From contig GG774890.1 of NCBI GenBank assembly GCA_000163695.1, positions 539,575-603,574 on the forward strand: a stretch of 64,000 nt of DNA, in the 5' to 3' direction. The notes under the pieces were generated by a model. That model searched no databases. It had not been told where the DNA came from and was given only the letters and a program-made list of their open reading frames with translations. Positions 8,183 to 17,140 of this stretch are shown here, in pieces. Numbering within the stretch: position 1 is the stretch's first letter; the number at the start of each line of letters is the position of its first letter. The position numbers were made by a program, and so were the translations under genes. The stretch comes from Bacteroidetes oral taxon 274 str. F0058. GTDB lineage: Bacteria > Bacteroidota > Bacteroidia > Bacteroidales > Paludibacteraceae.

Positions 8183-9184
8183 TTAGAACAGACTTTTGAA
8201 AAGAACACTATCGGAGCGGTCGAAATTTGAATGACTATCCTTAATATCAATCAAATGTGTTAGGTCGCTACTGAACTTCACTTCATTGACAAACTCGGGA
8301 ACATCCGATTTCTTTATTCGAGGAACATCATCAACATTGTAAAAAAACAAAGTATCTGATGCTTCAACATAGTCAAAAAACACGCTATCCCAATTTTTAT
8401 AATCATTACCAATTACAGTTGCCAAAGTAGAATATAATTTCAATTGCAAATTGACTGTAGAGACACGACTACAAATCTTTTCGTATAATCCTTTGACAGA
8501 AAGAGCTCCGGCACATTTGGCAGATTCTCTTACGATAACAGAAGCTATAAGCAGTCGGGAATTGATTGACGGATTCAATTGGTCGAGGGTGAAATGATGC
8601 TTCCGTCCTTCACTTGATGTACTTTTGACCTCAATTTTATCCCGTCCCATTGTAAAATCGAATTTTGCATTTGGCTGGCTATGCCAAGCAGAAATTAATA
8701 TTTCGGGGTGCAAACTATGGTCAATTACAAGAAGTTCTGCCCAAACACCTTGAATTTCCTTTATTGGCTTTCTCCTTAATGCTGAGAATATAGTTATGAG
8801 GGTTTCAATCTCAATAGATAGTTCTTCCCGTGATGGTTCATCGGACAAGTTTGACAATATCATAATGATGATGTCAATAAAATAAGCCTGTAGTGCTTCT
8901 TCATTTGCCCGAAGTGTTATGATTGAAAACGTGTCTGATTGAGGTTCTGCGGCATCTTCGATAATCGTACATGGCTGATTATACTCAACAGACAACAATT
9001 CGAGAACGATATTGTGATAAGTCGCTGCAGAATCATTTGTACAAACAAAAAACTTTGGGAAGCCCTCTACCGACACTCCTAACTTGTGTTTAGAATTGGG
9101 CAAAGAGATAACGTTGAAAGCATTACTGTTTTCATCGCCTCTGGCTAAATTTTTGAATTGTGTATATACTAAATTGCTCTGCAT
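8183..9184 (-). CDS. PD-(D/E)XK motif protein (DUF4420-like), restriction operon nuclease
   Basis: 333 aa. The nuclease core is visible as GVWAELLVI (E150), KFDFTMGRDKIEVKST (D176, E185, K187) and a following HHFTLDQL helix, the arrangement of DUF4420/PD-(D/E)XK proteins found beside Z1 and MORC-type ATPases. It should be the metal-dependent DNA-cleaving subunit. It lies 11 bp after the Z1 gene and 12 bp before the 623-aa gene, so it is co-transcribed. All catalytic residues seem intact. The DNA target cannot be inferred. Confidence 0.8.
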   Translation of the reverse strand: MQSNLVYTQFKNLARGDENSNAFNVISLPNSKHKLGVSVEGFPKFFVCTNDSAATYHNIVLELLSVEYNQPCTIIEDAAEPQSDTFSIITLRANEEALQAYFIDIIIMILSNLSDEPSREELSIEIETLITIFSALRRKPIKEIQGVWAELLVIDHSLHPEILISAWHSQPNAKFDFTMGRDKIEVKSTSSEGRKHHFTLDQLNPSINSRLLIASVIVRESAKCAGALSVKGLYEKICSRVSTVNLQLKLYSTLATVIGNDYKNWDSVFFDYVEASDTLFFYNVDDVPRIKKSDVPEFVNEVKFSSDLTHLIDIKDSHSNFDRSDSVLFKSLF

Positions 9185-9195
9185 AGGCTTAAATT

Positions 9196-11481
9196 TTAAT
9201 CTTCACTGTCATCGTCGTCATCGTCCGTTTGATTATGCTCTTCGTTTGAGCAATAATTGACGGCTAATGATTCAGGGTAATTGATGGCTAATGTGTAGGC
9301 GTGGGCAGGAAACTCCAATGGATGATTCTCAAAACCCAAATGATGCAACTGAATTGTAATGCTATCATCGCCGACAATGCCTTTATCACCGGGATAGTTA
9401 GTCGAATCGGTTGCAGAACTTTGACCAGCAAAAAGATTGGTGGTGATTTTGCGAGTGCCAAAATCAAATCCACGTTTGCGGGCAGGTGCATTAAATGCCA
9501 TTTGTATGAAATAGACATATTGTAGATTGATGTTTCCGCTGGCGGCAAGGTAACGCAAATAACGAATTGTACTTGCCTTTCGTGCTGCGTCTTTGAAATT
9601 GCCGAAGCGGAAACTGTTGAGGAAATCTATAGCATCTTCAACCGACATCTTGAAACCTCGGTGCGTTCGGTCTTCTGTATTGTAACGATAATCAATGTTG
9701 AAATCGTTTTTGTGTTGTTCAAGGAAACTCTCGATGAATTGTGTGTTTGCTTCAATCAGTTTATTAGAAGTAAATGCTTGGGTTTCTGACATACCTCTCA
9801 GTTTCGTATATACAACACTGATAGGTAGCACATTTTGGCGAGTAGGTCTGAGGCGTTCGGAAAGCAAAATTTTGCGTTCTGCCTCGGCTAAAGAATCGCA
9901 CGAACGAAGTGTTGTGCGTAATTCTTCCTCATGGTCGATATAGTCACAGTAGTTTGTGATGGATATTTCGGGTAGAAAAACGCGGCACGATTTTATATAA
10001 TCCATCTTATAGCCAAAGAAACGGCAACGCTGCTGTATTGTGTCCGCATTGGTAGCAGACGTTGTGTATCTGGGCATATACGTTGTAGCAAGTTTTTCAA
10101 CGGTAAAACCACGATTTAGCATTTCGGCACCAACAAGAATGTGCATCTTGCAATTGTCCCAATCAATTTCTGTTTGGGCATCTTTATCCGTATTGACCAA
10201 ATAGGTTTTTCTGTCGTTTATGACATCCTTAATCAAAGGTTTGATTTCCTCAAACGAGGGGCGCTCTGATTCGTCATAATACTCTACTGCTTTCGGGAAA
10301 ATGCGTTCAAAGTTTTCATACAACAAAACTTTGTCCTCGTGACCTTCGGGCTTGCTCAATGCCTTTCTCCAACTTTTCAGTTCGTTATCAATCCATGTTT
10401 TGAATTTTTTGTTCCATTTCTTGGTATTGTCGGGGTGAACCATCATTGATAGATAGTTCACATCTTCGACTTGCAAATATTCCACGACCATTGCTACTGC
10501 CAGAATGTGGTATATCAACGCATCACGCAAAGATTGCGGCATTTGTTGCAACAGATTATATTTCTTATGAAACACTTGCTCTTTGGGAATTTCCAAAACA
10601 AGGCCGCCATCGAACATCTCCCTGAAAAACGCCTTGCCTCCAACGTAGCCTTCGCCGGGCGTAAGTAACGTATGGCTTTTGGGCGACAACAAATCTTGCA
10701 TACTAATTAGAATGTTGGCTTGCGGTGTAGCTGTGTATTGGATATAGGTATTGCCTGGAAGAGCAGCCCTTAATCTCAAAATGGAATCGTATGTTGAAGA
10801 AACTTGTTTTTCTTCATCATCATTTTTCTTGCTGTTTTTCCTGCCGTAACTGTTCAATGATGCTTGGTCGGCCTCGTCATCAATAATAAGCACGGTCTCA
10901 CCATCCATAACTTCCTTGAAATCGGACTTGCTGACCAACTCTGTAAGATTGTCGATGTGTTGGTATTGCTTCAGAACAGGTATAAGAATTATCGGCTTGT
11001 ACGATGATTCTATATGCCCAATTATTTCTTCCTCTTCCGTTACCTGTGGATTCGGGTGTATTTTATAGCGGTTGTTGTTGGCTTGCTGAACATCTATTAA
11101 ATCTTTTTTCAGACGCTTTGATGTTTGGTCAAGAAGATTGTTCTTGGTGCCAGCAAGATAAATAATCATTCTATATCCATTATCCAATGCGAGTGCAGTC
11201 AATGCTGTAAACGACATAGTTTTACCACTTTGCACATAACCTACAACAAGATGCGTGGTTTCTTGACAATCATAGGCATTGTGAGGATTGCAGTGAGAAA
11301 GGATATCACAAGTTTCCTCTCTCAAAACTACCGCACCTGCGGCAGTAATGCCGTGTTTCTTGTTCGGTATCTTCTGTGATTCCACAAACTGATTGAAGTT
11401 TTCTTTCATTTCAACAGTTTGCAGTTTGTGTCTTACTGCTGCCGATTGCGAAGATTGGTTGTTTATTATGATAGTTTCCAT
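9196..11481 (-). CDS. Z1 domain-containing SF2-type ATPase of a MORC-linked restriction system
   Basis: 761 aa. Walker A is VVGYVQSGKT (79-88), followed by IIYLAGTKNNL. Walker B is LIIDDEAD (198-205). Then come YTATPQANI (249-257), the family signature LNRGFTVEKLATTYMPR (455-471), and the arginine-finger box QQRCRFFGY (483-491). These are the features of the Z1 domain, a helicase-like ATPase found in restriction operons. The tail is a run of acidic residues. It probably uses ATP hydrolysis to translocate or remodel DNA and deliver it to the PD-(D/E)XK partner. It is encoded between the GHKL ATPase (3 bp upstream) and the nuclease. Confidence 0.85.
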   Translation of the reverse strand: METIIINNQSSQSAAVRHKLQTVEMKENFNQFVESQKIPNKKHGITAAGAVVLREETCDILSHCNPHNAYDCQETTHLVVGYVQSGKTMSFTALTALALDNGYRMIIYLAGTKNNLLDQTSKRLKKDLIDVQQANNNRYKIHPNPQVTEEEEIIGHIESSYKPIILIPVLKQYQHIDNLTELVSKSDFKEVMDGETVLIIDDEADQASLNSYGRKNSKKNDDEEKQVSSTYDSILRLRAALPGNTYIQYTATPQANILISMQDLLSPKSHTLLTPGEGYVGGKAFFREMFDGGLVLEIPKEQVFHKKYNLLQQMPQSLRDALIYHILAVAMVVEYLQVEDVNYLSMMVHPDNTKKWNKKFKTWIDNELKSWRKALSKPEGHEDKVLLYENFERIFPKAVEYYDESERPSFEEIKPLIKDVINDRKTYLVNTDKDAQTEIDWDNCKMHILVGAEMLNRGFTVEKLATTYMPRYTTSATNADTIQQRCRFFGYKMDYIKSCRVFLPEISITNYCDYIDHEEELRTTLRSCDSLAEAERKILLSERLRPTRQNVLPISVVYTKLRGMSETQAFTSNKLIEANTQFIESFLEQHKNDFNIDYRYNTEDRTHRGFKMSVEDAIDFLNSFRFGNFKDAARKASTIRYLRYLAASGNINLQYVYFIQMAFNAPARKRGFDFGTRKITTNLFAGQSSATDSTNYPGDKGIVGDDSITIQLHHLGFENHPLEFPAHAYTLAINYPESLAVNYCSNEEHNQTDDDDDDSED

Positions 11482-11484
11482 ATT

Positions 11485-13032
11485 CTACACTTTAGTTTGC
11501 TTGATAAATTCATTGAATATATCCAAAAGTTCAGCAGTGGTGTCGTTGCCACTTGTTTTTGCGGCAAATTTTGAAATGGCTATAGTTTTGATGATAGCAA
11601 TTACCGAATCTGTCGGGCTTCCAAAATGACGGAAAAACACATGGTCGGTGTTTATTTTGCAGACAATAACACCATCTGCCTTGTGTGAAACATCGCTCCA
11701 AAACAATTCGTTGCCTGTGTTCACAAACTCCACATTGAGTTTGTATTTTTTGCCGTCTATTCGGTACTCGTCAGTTGTTTCTCCTAAAACAATTTCTGGC
11801 TGAATCTGCGGCATTTCTTGCGGTGGATTCTGTGGGGCAACTTCTGGAAAAACAAGTTGAGTTGGTGACTCTTCTTGCTTTTTTATCTGTGTATTGATAG
11901 TTATAGGCTCCGCCTTTCTAACATTATTGTTATGCTTCTTGACAAGTTTATTGATCACTTTCTGACTCTCATTCAGTCGATAATCTTCTGCTTGTTTGAA
12001 TATGTCAAATTCAGGTGTGCGAATCTCGTCTCTTAGGGCATCCATCAACGCTTCAAGATTGTCTTTGTCTTGAATGGCGTTTTTGTTGAAACTCACATCA
12101 AATCCTTCAAGTTCAAGTTCGCCGAACAATCGTTTGTATTTGAATGTTCCGCTTGCTCCCGACATTTTCGGGAAATACCTGCCATCATATTCAGCCCCGA
12201 CAATCACACGACCACGGCGAAGCAGTACAAAACCATTTTTAGTGCTGTCAATGTCGCGAAGTATACCGATAAAACCAGTAGCCTTGTATTTGCCGAAAGA
12301 GAAATTGACTTCTTTCTTCCAAGTAATGGGGGCAGAATTGAAATTTCCTACCGGCGGTGCAACCAAAACAGGATATTCCGCAAAATTCAATGATTCTCCA
12401 CAAACGATAATCTGCATTTCGTTTGAACGAAGCGATTTGCGGTAAATACTTGCAAGGTCGCCCCTGATTTTATCCAAATTTCTTCGAGCAGGAGAATTTT
12501 TAGTAGGGTCTGTAATTGTCACAACTGTATAATGTTCGGTAATGTCTTTTTCAACTATTTCAATTGGAAGTTCTTCCAAATCATTTGCAGTTACTTCATT
12601 GAGATTAAATACTATCGTTCGTTCTACATTTTCATTAAGTGCTTTTGTGTTTACTACCCATGTTTCGCCGATCCACAATGCGGCGGTTTTCAACCCCATA
12701 CCGAACTCGTTAAGGCCAGAATTGTTCTCGGGAGTTTTGGCTGGCATAAAAGCACTTTCGTATTGGTGTCTATTTATACCAGCGGCATTGTCGCTAATTA
12801 CAATTTTGGTTGCTCGATTTGTTTCATCGTCCCATTCAATATCAATATTAACAACGAGTTTGTAATCGTTTTCAATATCAAGAAGTGCTGTTTTGTTATC
12901 TTTATACGATTGCAGAGCATTATCGACAAACTCTGCCAATACGTGCGGGACAGTATTAGGCAGATCGGGGAATCGGCTGTACATATTAGAGCCGATATTG
13001 ATTTTCACTGATTGCAATTCCATATTATTCAT
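11485..13032 (-). CDS. MORC/MutL-like GHKL ATPase of restriction operon
   Basis: 515 aa. The GHKL nucleotide-binding motifs are present: the N box LAEFVDNALQS (E34, D37, N38), VISDNAAGI (D81, G85), and GLNEFGMGLKTAALW (G111, G113, K115). A transducer-like region follows (about 230-330: FIGILRDIDSTKNGFVLLRRG). A Gln/Pro-rich linker leads to a small C-terminal domain. Proteins of this type are relatives of eukaryotic MORC ATPases and are known from restriction-modification operons with Dcm methylases and Z1 proteins. ATP-driven dimer clamping on DNA is the expected role. The ATG overlaps the methyltransferase stop by 8 bp; Met4 (13023) is an alternative start just after it. Confidence 0.85.
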   Translation of the reverse strand: MNNMELQSVKINIGSNMYSRFPDLPNTVPHVLAEFVDNALQSYKDNKTALLDIENDYKLVVNIDIEWDDETNRATKIVISDNAAGINRHQYESAFMPAKTPENNSGLNEFGMGLKTAALWIGETWVVNTKALNENVERTIVFNLNEVTANDLEELPIEIVEKDITEHYTVVTITDPTKNSPARRNLDKIRGDLASIYRKSLRSNEMQIIVCGESLNFAEYPVLVAPPVGNFNSAPITWKKEVNFSFGKYKATGFIGILRDIDSTKNGFVLLRRGRVIVGAEYDGRYFPKMSGASGTFKYKRLFGELELEGFDVSFNKNAIQDKDNLEALMDALRDEIRTPEFDIFKQAEDYRLNESQKVINKLVKKHNNNVRKAEPITINTQIKKQEESPTQLVFPEVAPQNPPQEMPQIQPEIVLGETTDEYRIDGKKYKLNVEFVNTGNELFWSDVSHKADGVIVCKINTDHVFFRHFGSPTDSVIAIIKTIAISKFAAKTSGNDTTAELLDIFNEFIKQTKV

Positions 13033-14398
13033 CTTTCAACAAATCTTGGGCTATGTATTCAACAATATTAACATTAACAGCATTTCCGAGAGCTTCAAAT
13101 ATTCGTGTGTTTGAGAGTGAAAAATCACCTCTGCCAAATAATAAAGTTCCCATTCCTTGCAGTTTTGCTGCTTCTTTAACTGTCATATATCTGCCTTGTT
13201 GTGGCTCATCATCCGTCAGACATCTGGCAGGAATCTTTACCCACGGAAGAATGGGTACTTGCGTTCCAACTAAATTGAGAGTTGGCGAATAGGTCGGCAA
13301 TTTCACACGAATCCCCGATGCTCGGAACTGTACAATATTCTCGTAAATGTTTGGTTTGGCATCAGAACCACAATTCCATTCGAATTTCTGGTGGCTGTTG
13401 TCGAACTTCTCTATTTTCTTTATCCACTTGTCGAGCCATTCTTTGTGCTTTTCGTAGAACTCTCGGTTCTGCTTGATATAGCTGATTTTCCATTTCGGAA
13501 AAACTTCACTTTTATCTGTTTGGGCGTATATCGGCAAGCTATTCAAACATCCTTTGACTGAAGAGCCAACAATCAACCTACCAAGTTTGCCTTTCTTGCC
13601 TTGAAGTTCATTGAGCGTTTGAAATGCAGGTGCTTTAGCTTCATATTCGTAATTGGCACCAAATTCCATTGCCCAAATAGGAAAATGCGGAATAGTATCA
13701 CCATGAGCAATCGTCAAGTCAAGAAACTCTTGCCAAACTTCCAACTTATGCCGTGTATCACTCTTTATTTTGACGATGTTAGTGTCATTTTCATCTATAA
13801 TCTTGCTTATCTCACATTTGTTTTTTGTCGGAGTTGGGAAACTGAATCCTTCCAATGAACGCTTATTCTTATCAACACAGACAATGTAGATACGACGGCG
13901 ATGTTGAGGAATAGAAAACTGATGAGGTGATAAAATTGCAGGTTCGGCAACATCGTATTCCAACGCTTCAAGTTCATTTTTGATTGTTTTCCACGTGCGT
14001 CCTCCGTTATGGTTTTTTAGATTGGCAACATTTTCAAGCAGTATGTATTTCGGACGATGGGATTTTACTATATCGCAAATATTGTAGAACAAATTCCCAT
14101 GGTCTTTATCATTGAACCCTTGACGTTTTCCCGCCTGACTAAACGGCTGACACGGAAATCCGGCACATAAAATGTCGTGTGATGGAATTTCTTCGGACTT
14201 TATCTTTGTAATATCACCTTCAATAATGGGTGTTTCGGGAAAGTTGATTTTATAGAGTTTCCTCAAATCGTCTTTTATCTCACTTGCAAAAACACATTTG
14301 CAGCCTAACTCTTTAAGAGCCAGGTGGAAACCGCCTAATCCGGCAAATAGATCTATGAATTTCAACGGCTGATTATTTTGCCTGACATTAGATTTCAT
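13025..14398 (-). CDS. DNA (cytosine-5) methyltransferase (Dcm-type)
   Basis: 457 aa from MKSNVRQNNQ. Motif I FIDLFAGLGG (14-23), motif IV AGFPCQPFSQAG with catalytic Cys83, motif VI LLENVANL (121-128), motif VIII PQHRRRIYIV, and motif X EALGNAVNVNIVEYIA near the end are all intact, with a ~200-aa variable target-recognition region between VIII and IX. It methylates C5 of cytosine and should protect host sites from the downstream nuclease genes. A longer reading from 14461 adds an unconserved 21-residue hydrophobic stretch, so the ATG at 14398 was chosen. It is the first gene of the five-gene operon. A candidate -7 box TACTTTTG (14518-14525) and an imperfect CCCC...GGGG inverted repeat (14457-14471) lie in the leader and could carry autoregulation. 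Confidence 0.92.
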   Translation of the reverse strand: MKSNVRQNNQPLKFIDLFAGLGGFHLALKELGCKCVFASEIKDDLRKLYKINFPETPIIEGDITKIKSEEIPSHDILCAGFPCQPFSQAGKRQGFNDKDHGNLFYNICDIVKSHRPKYILLENVANLKNHNGGRTWKTIKNELEALEYDVAEPAILSPHQFSIPQHRRRIYIVCVDKNKRSLEGFSFPTPTKNKCEISKIIDENDTNIVKIKSDTRHKLEVWQEFLDLTIAHGDTIPHFPIWAMEFGANYEYEAKAPAFQTLNELQGKKGKLGRLIVGSSVKGCLNSLPIYAQTDKSEVFPKWKISYIKQNREFYEKHKEWLDKWIKKIEKFDNSHQKFEWNCGSDAKPNIYENIVQFRASGIRVKLPTYSPTLNLVGTQVPILPWVKIPARCLTDDEPQQGRYMTVKEAAKLQGMGTLLFGRGDFSLSNTRIFEALGNAVNVNIVEYIAQDLLKDE

Positions 14399-14563
14399 AG
14401 ACCATATTTTGATTATATATAAAACTATAACATACTGCCCCACAACAAGTATATACCCCACGTTCAGGGGACATATTATGTATCATATATCGCATTTTAT
14501 AAATATACTTAACTATACAAAAGTACGAAAAAATGATGATATATAAGAAAAAAAAACATAGTT

Positions 14564-14978
14564 TTTTCTATACCGGCGGTCTTTCCTTTATCGACACCCT
14601 GTCGGGAATGTTCCTGACACCCGCACCGATAGGTCGTTTCCGATGTTTTAGCCGATGACGGCAGTGCCTGTATAGAGAGCCTCCGTTGCGTTTGTCTTCT
14701 CGTATGAACCTGTATATCCACTCTACGGATACCATCTCGATGTCGTTGGCTTGGCAATAGCCCTTTATCTGCTCGGGAGACCATTGGTACTTTTCAAGTT
14801 TATCCGATATTAACACCCTCATCTTATCGTTGAATTTATATGGACGACGGCTTCGCTCTTTCATCATATCAGCAAACATCTGCGCCATCTTCGGCGAATA
14901 TCGCCCCCTCGTGTCGGTATTTTTTTTCCCCATAATATTATAACTTTATATGTTGAACTTTCACAGAGGTAGAGAAAA
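14564..14978. repeat. Short inverted repeats at the IS30 inversion breakpoints
   Basis: TTTTCTATACC at 14564-14574 and GGTAGAGAAAA at 14968-14978 are reverse complements except for one base. They lie exactly where the two transposase halves were cut apart, so the inversion probably happened by pairing of these 11-mers. Confidence 0.6.
14568..14933 (-). pseudogene. IS30 transposase, N-terminal/middle fragment
   Basis: 121 aa. WSPEQIKGYCQ, MVSVEWIYRFIREDKRNGG, SLYRHCRHRLKHRKR and NIPDRVSIKERPPV are the conserved middle part of IS30-family transposases, just before the DDE domain. The reading ends at a TAG created by the inversion junction. The helix-turn-helix that normally precedes this region (roughly 50-60 residues) is missing; the ORF starts almost immediately after the terminal inverted repeat. 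It cannot encode an active transposase. Confidence 0.8.
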
Positions 14979-15436
14979 GAGAAGAGTTCGGACACTTCGA
15001 GATGGATCTCATACAAAACGGGAAAGACTTCATTCTCACTATCATAGAGCGTAAGACCAGATACCTGATTATGGAGAGACTCACTCGAGGAAATAACGCA
15101 GAGGAGGTCGCAAAAACGGTCATCAGACTGCTGAAGCCTTTAAAAAAACATGTCAAGTCAATAACAACCGATAACGGAGGTGAATTTGCCAAACATAAGT
15201 TGATTTCAAAAAAGTTACATACCTCGGTGTACTTTACCGACCTTTATTCTTCTTGGCAGAAGGGGACGGTAGAGAACACAAATAAACTTATAAGACAATA
15301 TATCCCCAAAACGATGAACATTAATCAATTATCCTATAATAAATTACTCGGCATTCAATATATGTTAAACCAAAGACCGCGAAAGTCGCTTTTATTCCAA
15401 TCGCCTTTGTCTCTTTTTTATAACTTTGCCTGTTGA
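14969..15436 (+). pseudogene. IS30 transposase, C-terminal DDE fragment
   Basis: About 155 codons from VEKREEFGHFEMDLIQ to FYNFAC-stop. The catalytic DDE domain is recognisable: D in FEMDLI, TTDNGGEF, and the Glu in WQKGTVENTNKLIRQYIPK. The first in-frame ATG is at 15002, but the homology begins before it at GTA (14969), which is exactly the codon after which the minus-strand N-terminal fragment ends. The fragment is headless and has no promoter or start of its own. Confidence 0.8.
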
Positions 15437-15485
15437 ATCTATAGTACGCGAAGAAATGAGGAAAAAAGCATAAACAACCGTATAT

Positions 15486-16928
15486 CTACCTGCCTGCTTG
15501 TTGCTTTACCACCTCGATATATCTCCTCAGTCGTTCTTTGGGGTTGGGGATGAGGCAGATGTCAGTGAGGTCGCAGTAATAATCTGGTTGGATACCCTTC
15601 GAAATATCTATACCCTTAGTATCTAACGTTTTGTATGTGTCAATATAGAACTTCATACCCGAAGGCAATTCATTGACCAAAGGCTGCCCCAGTGCCCCGT
15701 TGGTCTGTCTGCCGAGTATTTTTACCTTAGGATTCTGAGCCAACATAGCCACAAACGACTCAGCTGCCGATACCGTGCACCCATTTACTATCAAATAGAT
15801 ATTGCCTTTGTATCGTAACGAATCGGGAATCTCATTAACATAATATTCAGGCAACCAATCTATTGCCTCGAAAGCATTGTTGTAGAAAAACGGGTAGAAC
15901 ATATCTTTCTCTTCGCGAGATACGGTACTATCGTTCCAATAGTATATTCGGGAGCTTGCCTTTGCCTTTTTGGCAGAATTGTTGATTTTGGTAGTACTGC
16001 GAGTACTTAGTATAGTATCTCTATCGACAAGGGCAGATAACACGTTATAAGTATATTGACCGCCTCCGCCTCTGTTATCACTTAGGTCTACTATTAGGTT
16101 TTTATATTTGGCGATATTGTCGTAGTTTTCGAAAAAAAACTTATCAAACTGCTCATAACACGCTGCAAGCTTGATATATGCAAAATCGTTTTTCTTGTCG
16201 GTAGCAAAAGCATCTGCACTCGCAGCGTATGCTGTGTTATAGAAATCGTAGATTTGTCTGTACTGTTCGCTATCGGTAGGATAGTCGGAGAAAGAAATAA
16301 ATGGCACGGATACTTTCTCTTCCATATTCTTACGTTTTACCGTCATATCCAGCCGTTTGTTTTCGTGCTTAAAAGAGACGCAATCACCTCTAAAACCTAT
16401 CTGTGCCATCTCTTTCTTCGCCTCAATATTAGAGGCAAAGGTATATGGGAGCAACATTTTTTCCATATATTCGTCAGGCGTCATTCCATTGATTGTCAAT
16501 ATCTCGTCTCCACTCTTTATTTTACCTCCGTATATTTTGCATACCTTATCTACGACAACATTCTTGCCTACACGTTTGGTGGTAAACATCGGTCGGGAGC
16601 TGTTTTGTGTAGCATAATCGGGAGGGATACAGTATGTATGTCCGTTACCGAACATACACAAGAAACGATGTGCTGTCCTAAAATAGTCGTAATCATCTTT
16701 AGTCCGGGCAATTACAGGGATATATTCTCGGTAGAGGCTGTCTATATCTATGCCGTGGCAGTTGTCCATATTGGCAAAGTTATAATACAACTCTCTGTAT
16801 ATCACCGAAAATTCGTATAATTTCTGCTCTGGCGAAATTGTATTTAGGCTATTATCCTGTGCAGCAATTACTCCGCCAAATATCAATAACAGGGTGATAA
16901 TAACATTCTTCGAAAAGACTCTGTTCAT
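15486..16928 (-). CDS. S41 family peptidase (exported)
   Basis: 480 aa with a signal peptide (residues 1-23, ending GGVIAAQ). A PDZ-like region lies around 118-200 (GKIKSGDEILTINGMTPDEY). The S41 core follows: NLIVDLSDNRGGGG (277-290) and NGCTVSAAESF, with Ser387 at the nucleophile position. The segment after it (KILGRQTNG) has no lysine at the place where classical C-terminal processing peptidases keep their general base, so this is a divergent S41 member and may use other residues. The periplasm or outer membrane is the likely location. A -7 box TAATTTTG (16960-16967) precedes the ATG. The gene is transcribed away from the neighbouring receptor gene. Its substrate is unknown. Confidence 0.85.
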   Translation of the reverse strand: MNRVFSKNVIITLLLIFGGVIAAQDNSLNTISPEQKLYEFSVIYRELYYNFANMDNCHGIDIDSLYREYIPVIARTKDDYDYFRTAHRFLCMFGNGHTYCIPPDYATQNSSRPMFTTKRVGKNVVVDKVCKIYGGKIKSGDEILTINGMTPDEYMEKMLLPYTFASNIEAKKEMAQIGFRGDCVSFKHENKRLDMTVKRKNMEEKVSVPFISFSDYPTDSEQYRQIYDFYNTAYAASADAFATDKKNDFAYIKLAACYEQFDKFFFENYDNIAKYKNLIVDLSDNRGGGGQYTYNVLSALVDRDTILSTRSTTKINNSAKKAKASSRIYYWNDSTVSREEKDMFYPFFYNNAFEAIDWLPEYYVNEIPDSLRYKGNIYLIVNGCTVSAAESFVAMLAQNPKVKILGRQTNGALGQPLVNELPSGMKFYIDTYKTLDTKGIDISKGIQPDYYCDLTDICLIPNPKERLRRYIEVVKQQAGR

Positions 16929-17140
16929 TTGTACGTTATTTTTAATGTAATAGATGAGGCAAAATTAGTAATAAATTTTATTACAATATCATATAGACAA
17001 TTTTTGTAAGGGAACGAAGCTAATAGTAATCGTATCTACTAAATGATACAAATCTTATACATAAGCTATCGCACAAAAACATTAAACTTTATGGTTCTTT
17101 TGCCGTCTGTAACCGTACTACCAAAGAAAGAAAAAAGTGT

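Larger units (their letters stand above)
14564..15437. mobile_element. Defective IS30-family element with its 5' half inverted
   Basis: The element carries an N-terminal transposase fragment on the minus strand and the matching C-terminal fragment on the plus strand. Its ends are visible: one inverted repeat at 14938-14957 (now internal) and the other at 15418-15437, 17 of 20 identical after reversal (TTCAACA...AAAGTTATAA). In an intact element they would be at the outer ends. Flipping 14572-14969 back would restore one reading frame and put the first repeat outside. The transposase also lacks its usual N-terminal HTH region. Between the dcm start and this element (14399-14563) there is only the operon leader. 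Confidence 0.75.

Noticed and set aside
14399..14461. N-terminal extension of the cytosine methyltransferase
   Set aside because: The extra 21 residues are hydrophobic and lie before a good ATG directly followed by the motif I region.
14938..15192. Minus-strand 84-codon ORF opposite the IS30 C-terminal fragment
   Set aside because: A shadow of the transposase reading frame; no start signal or family.
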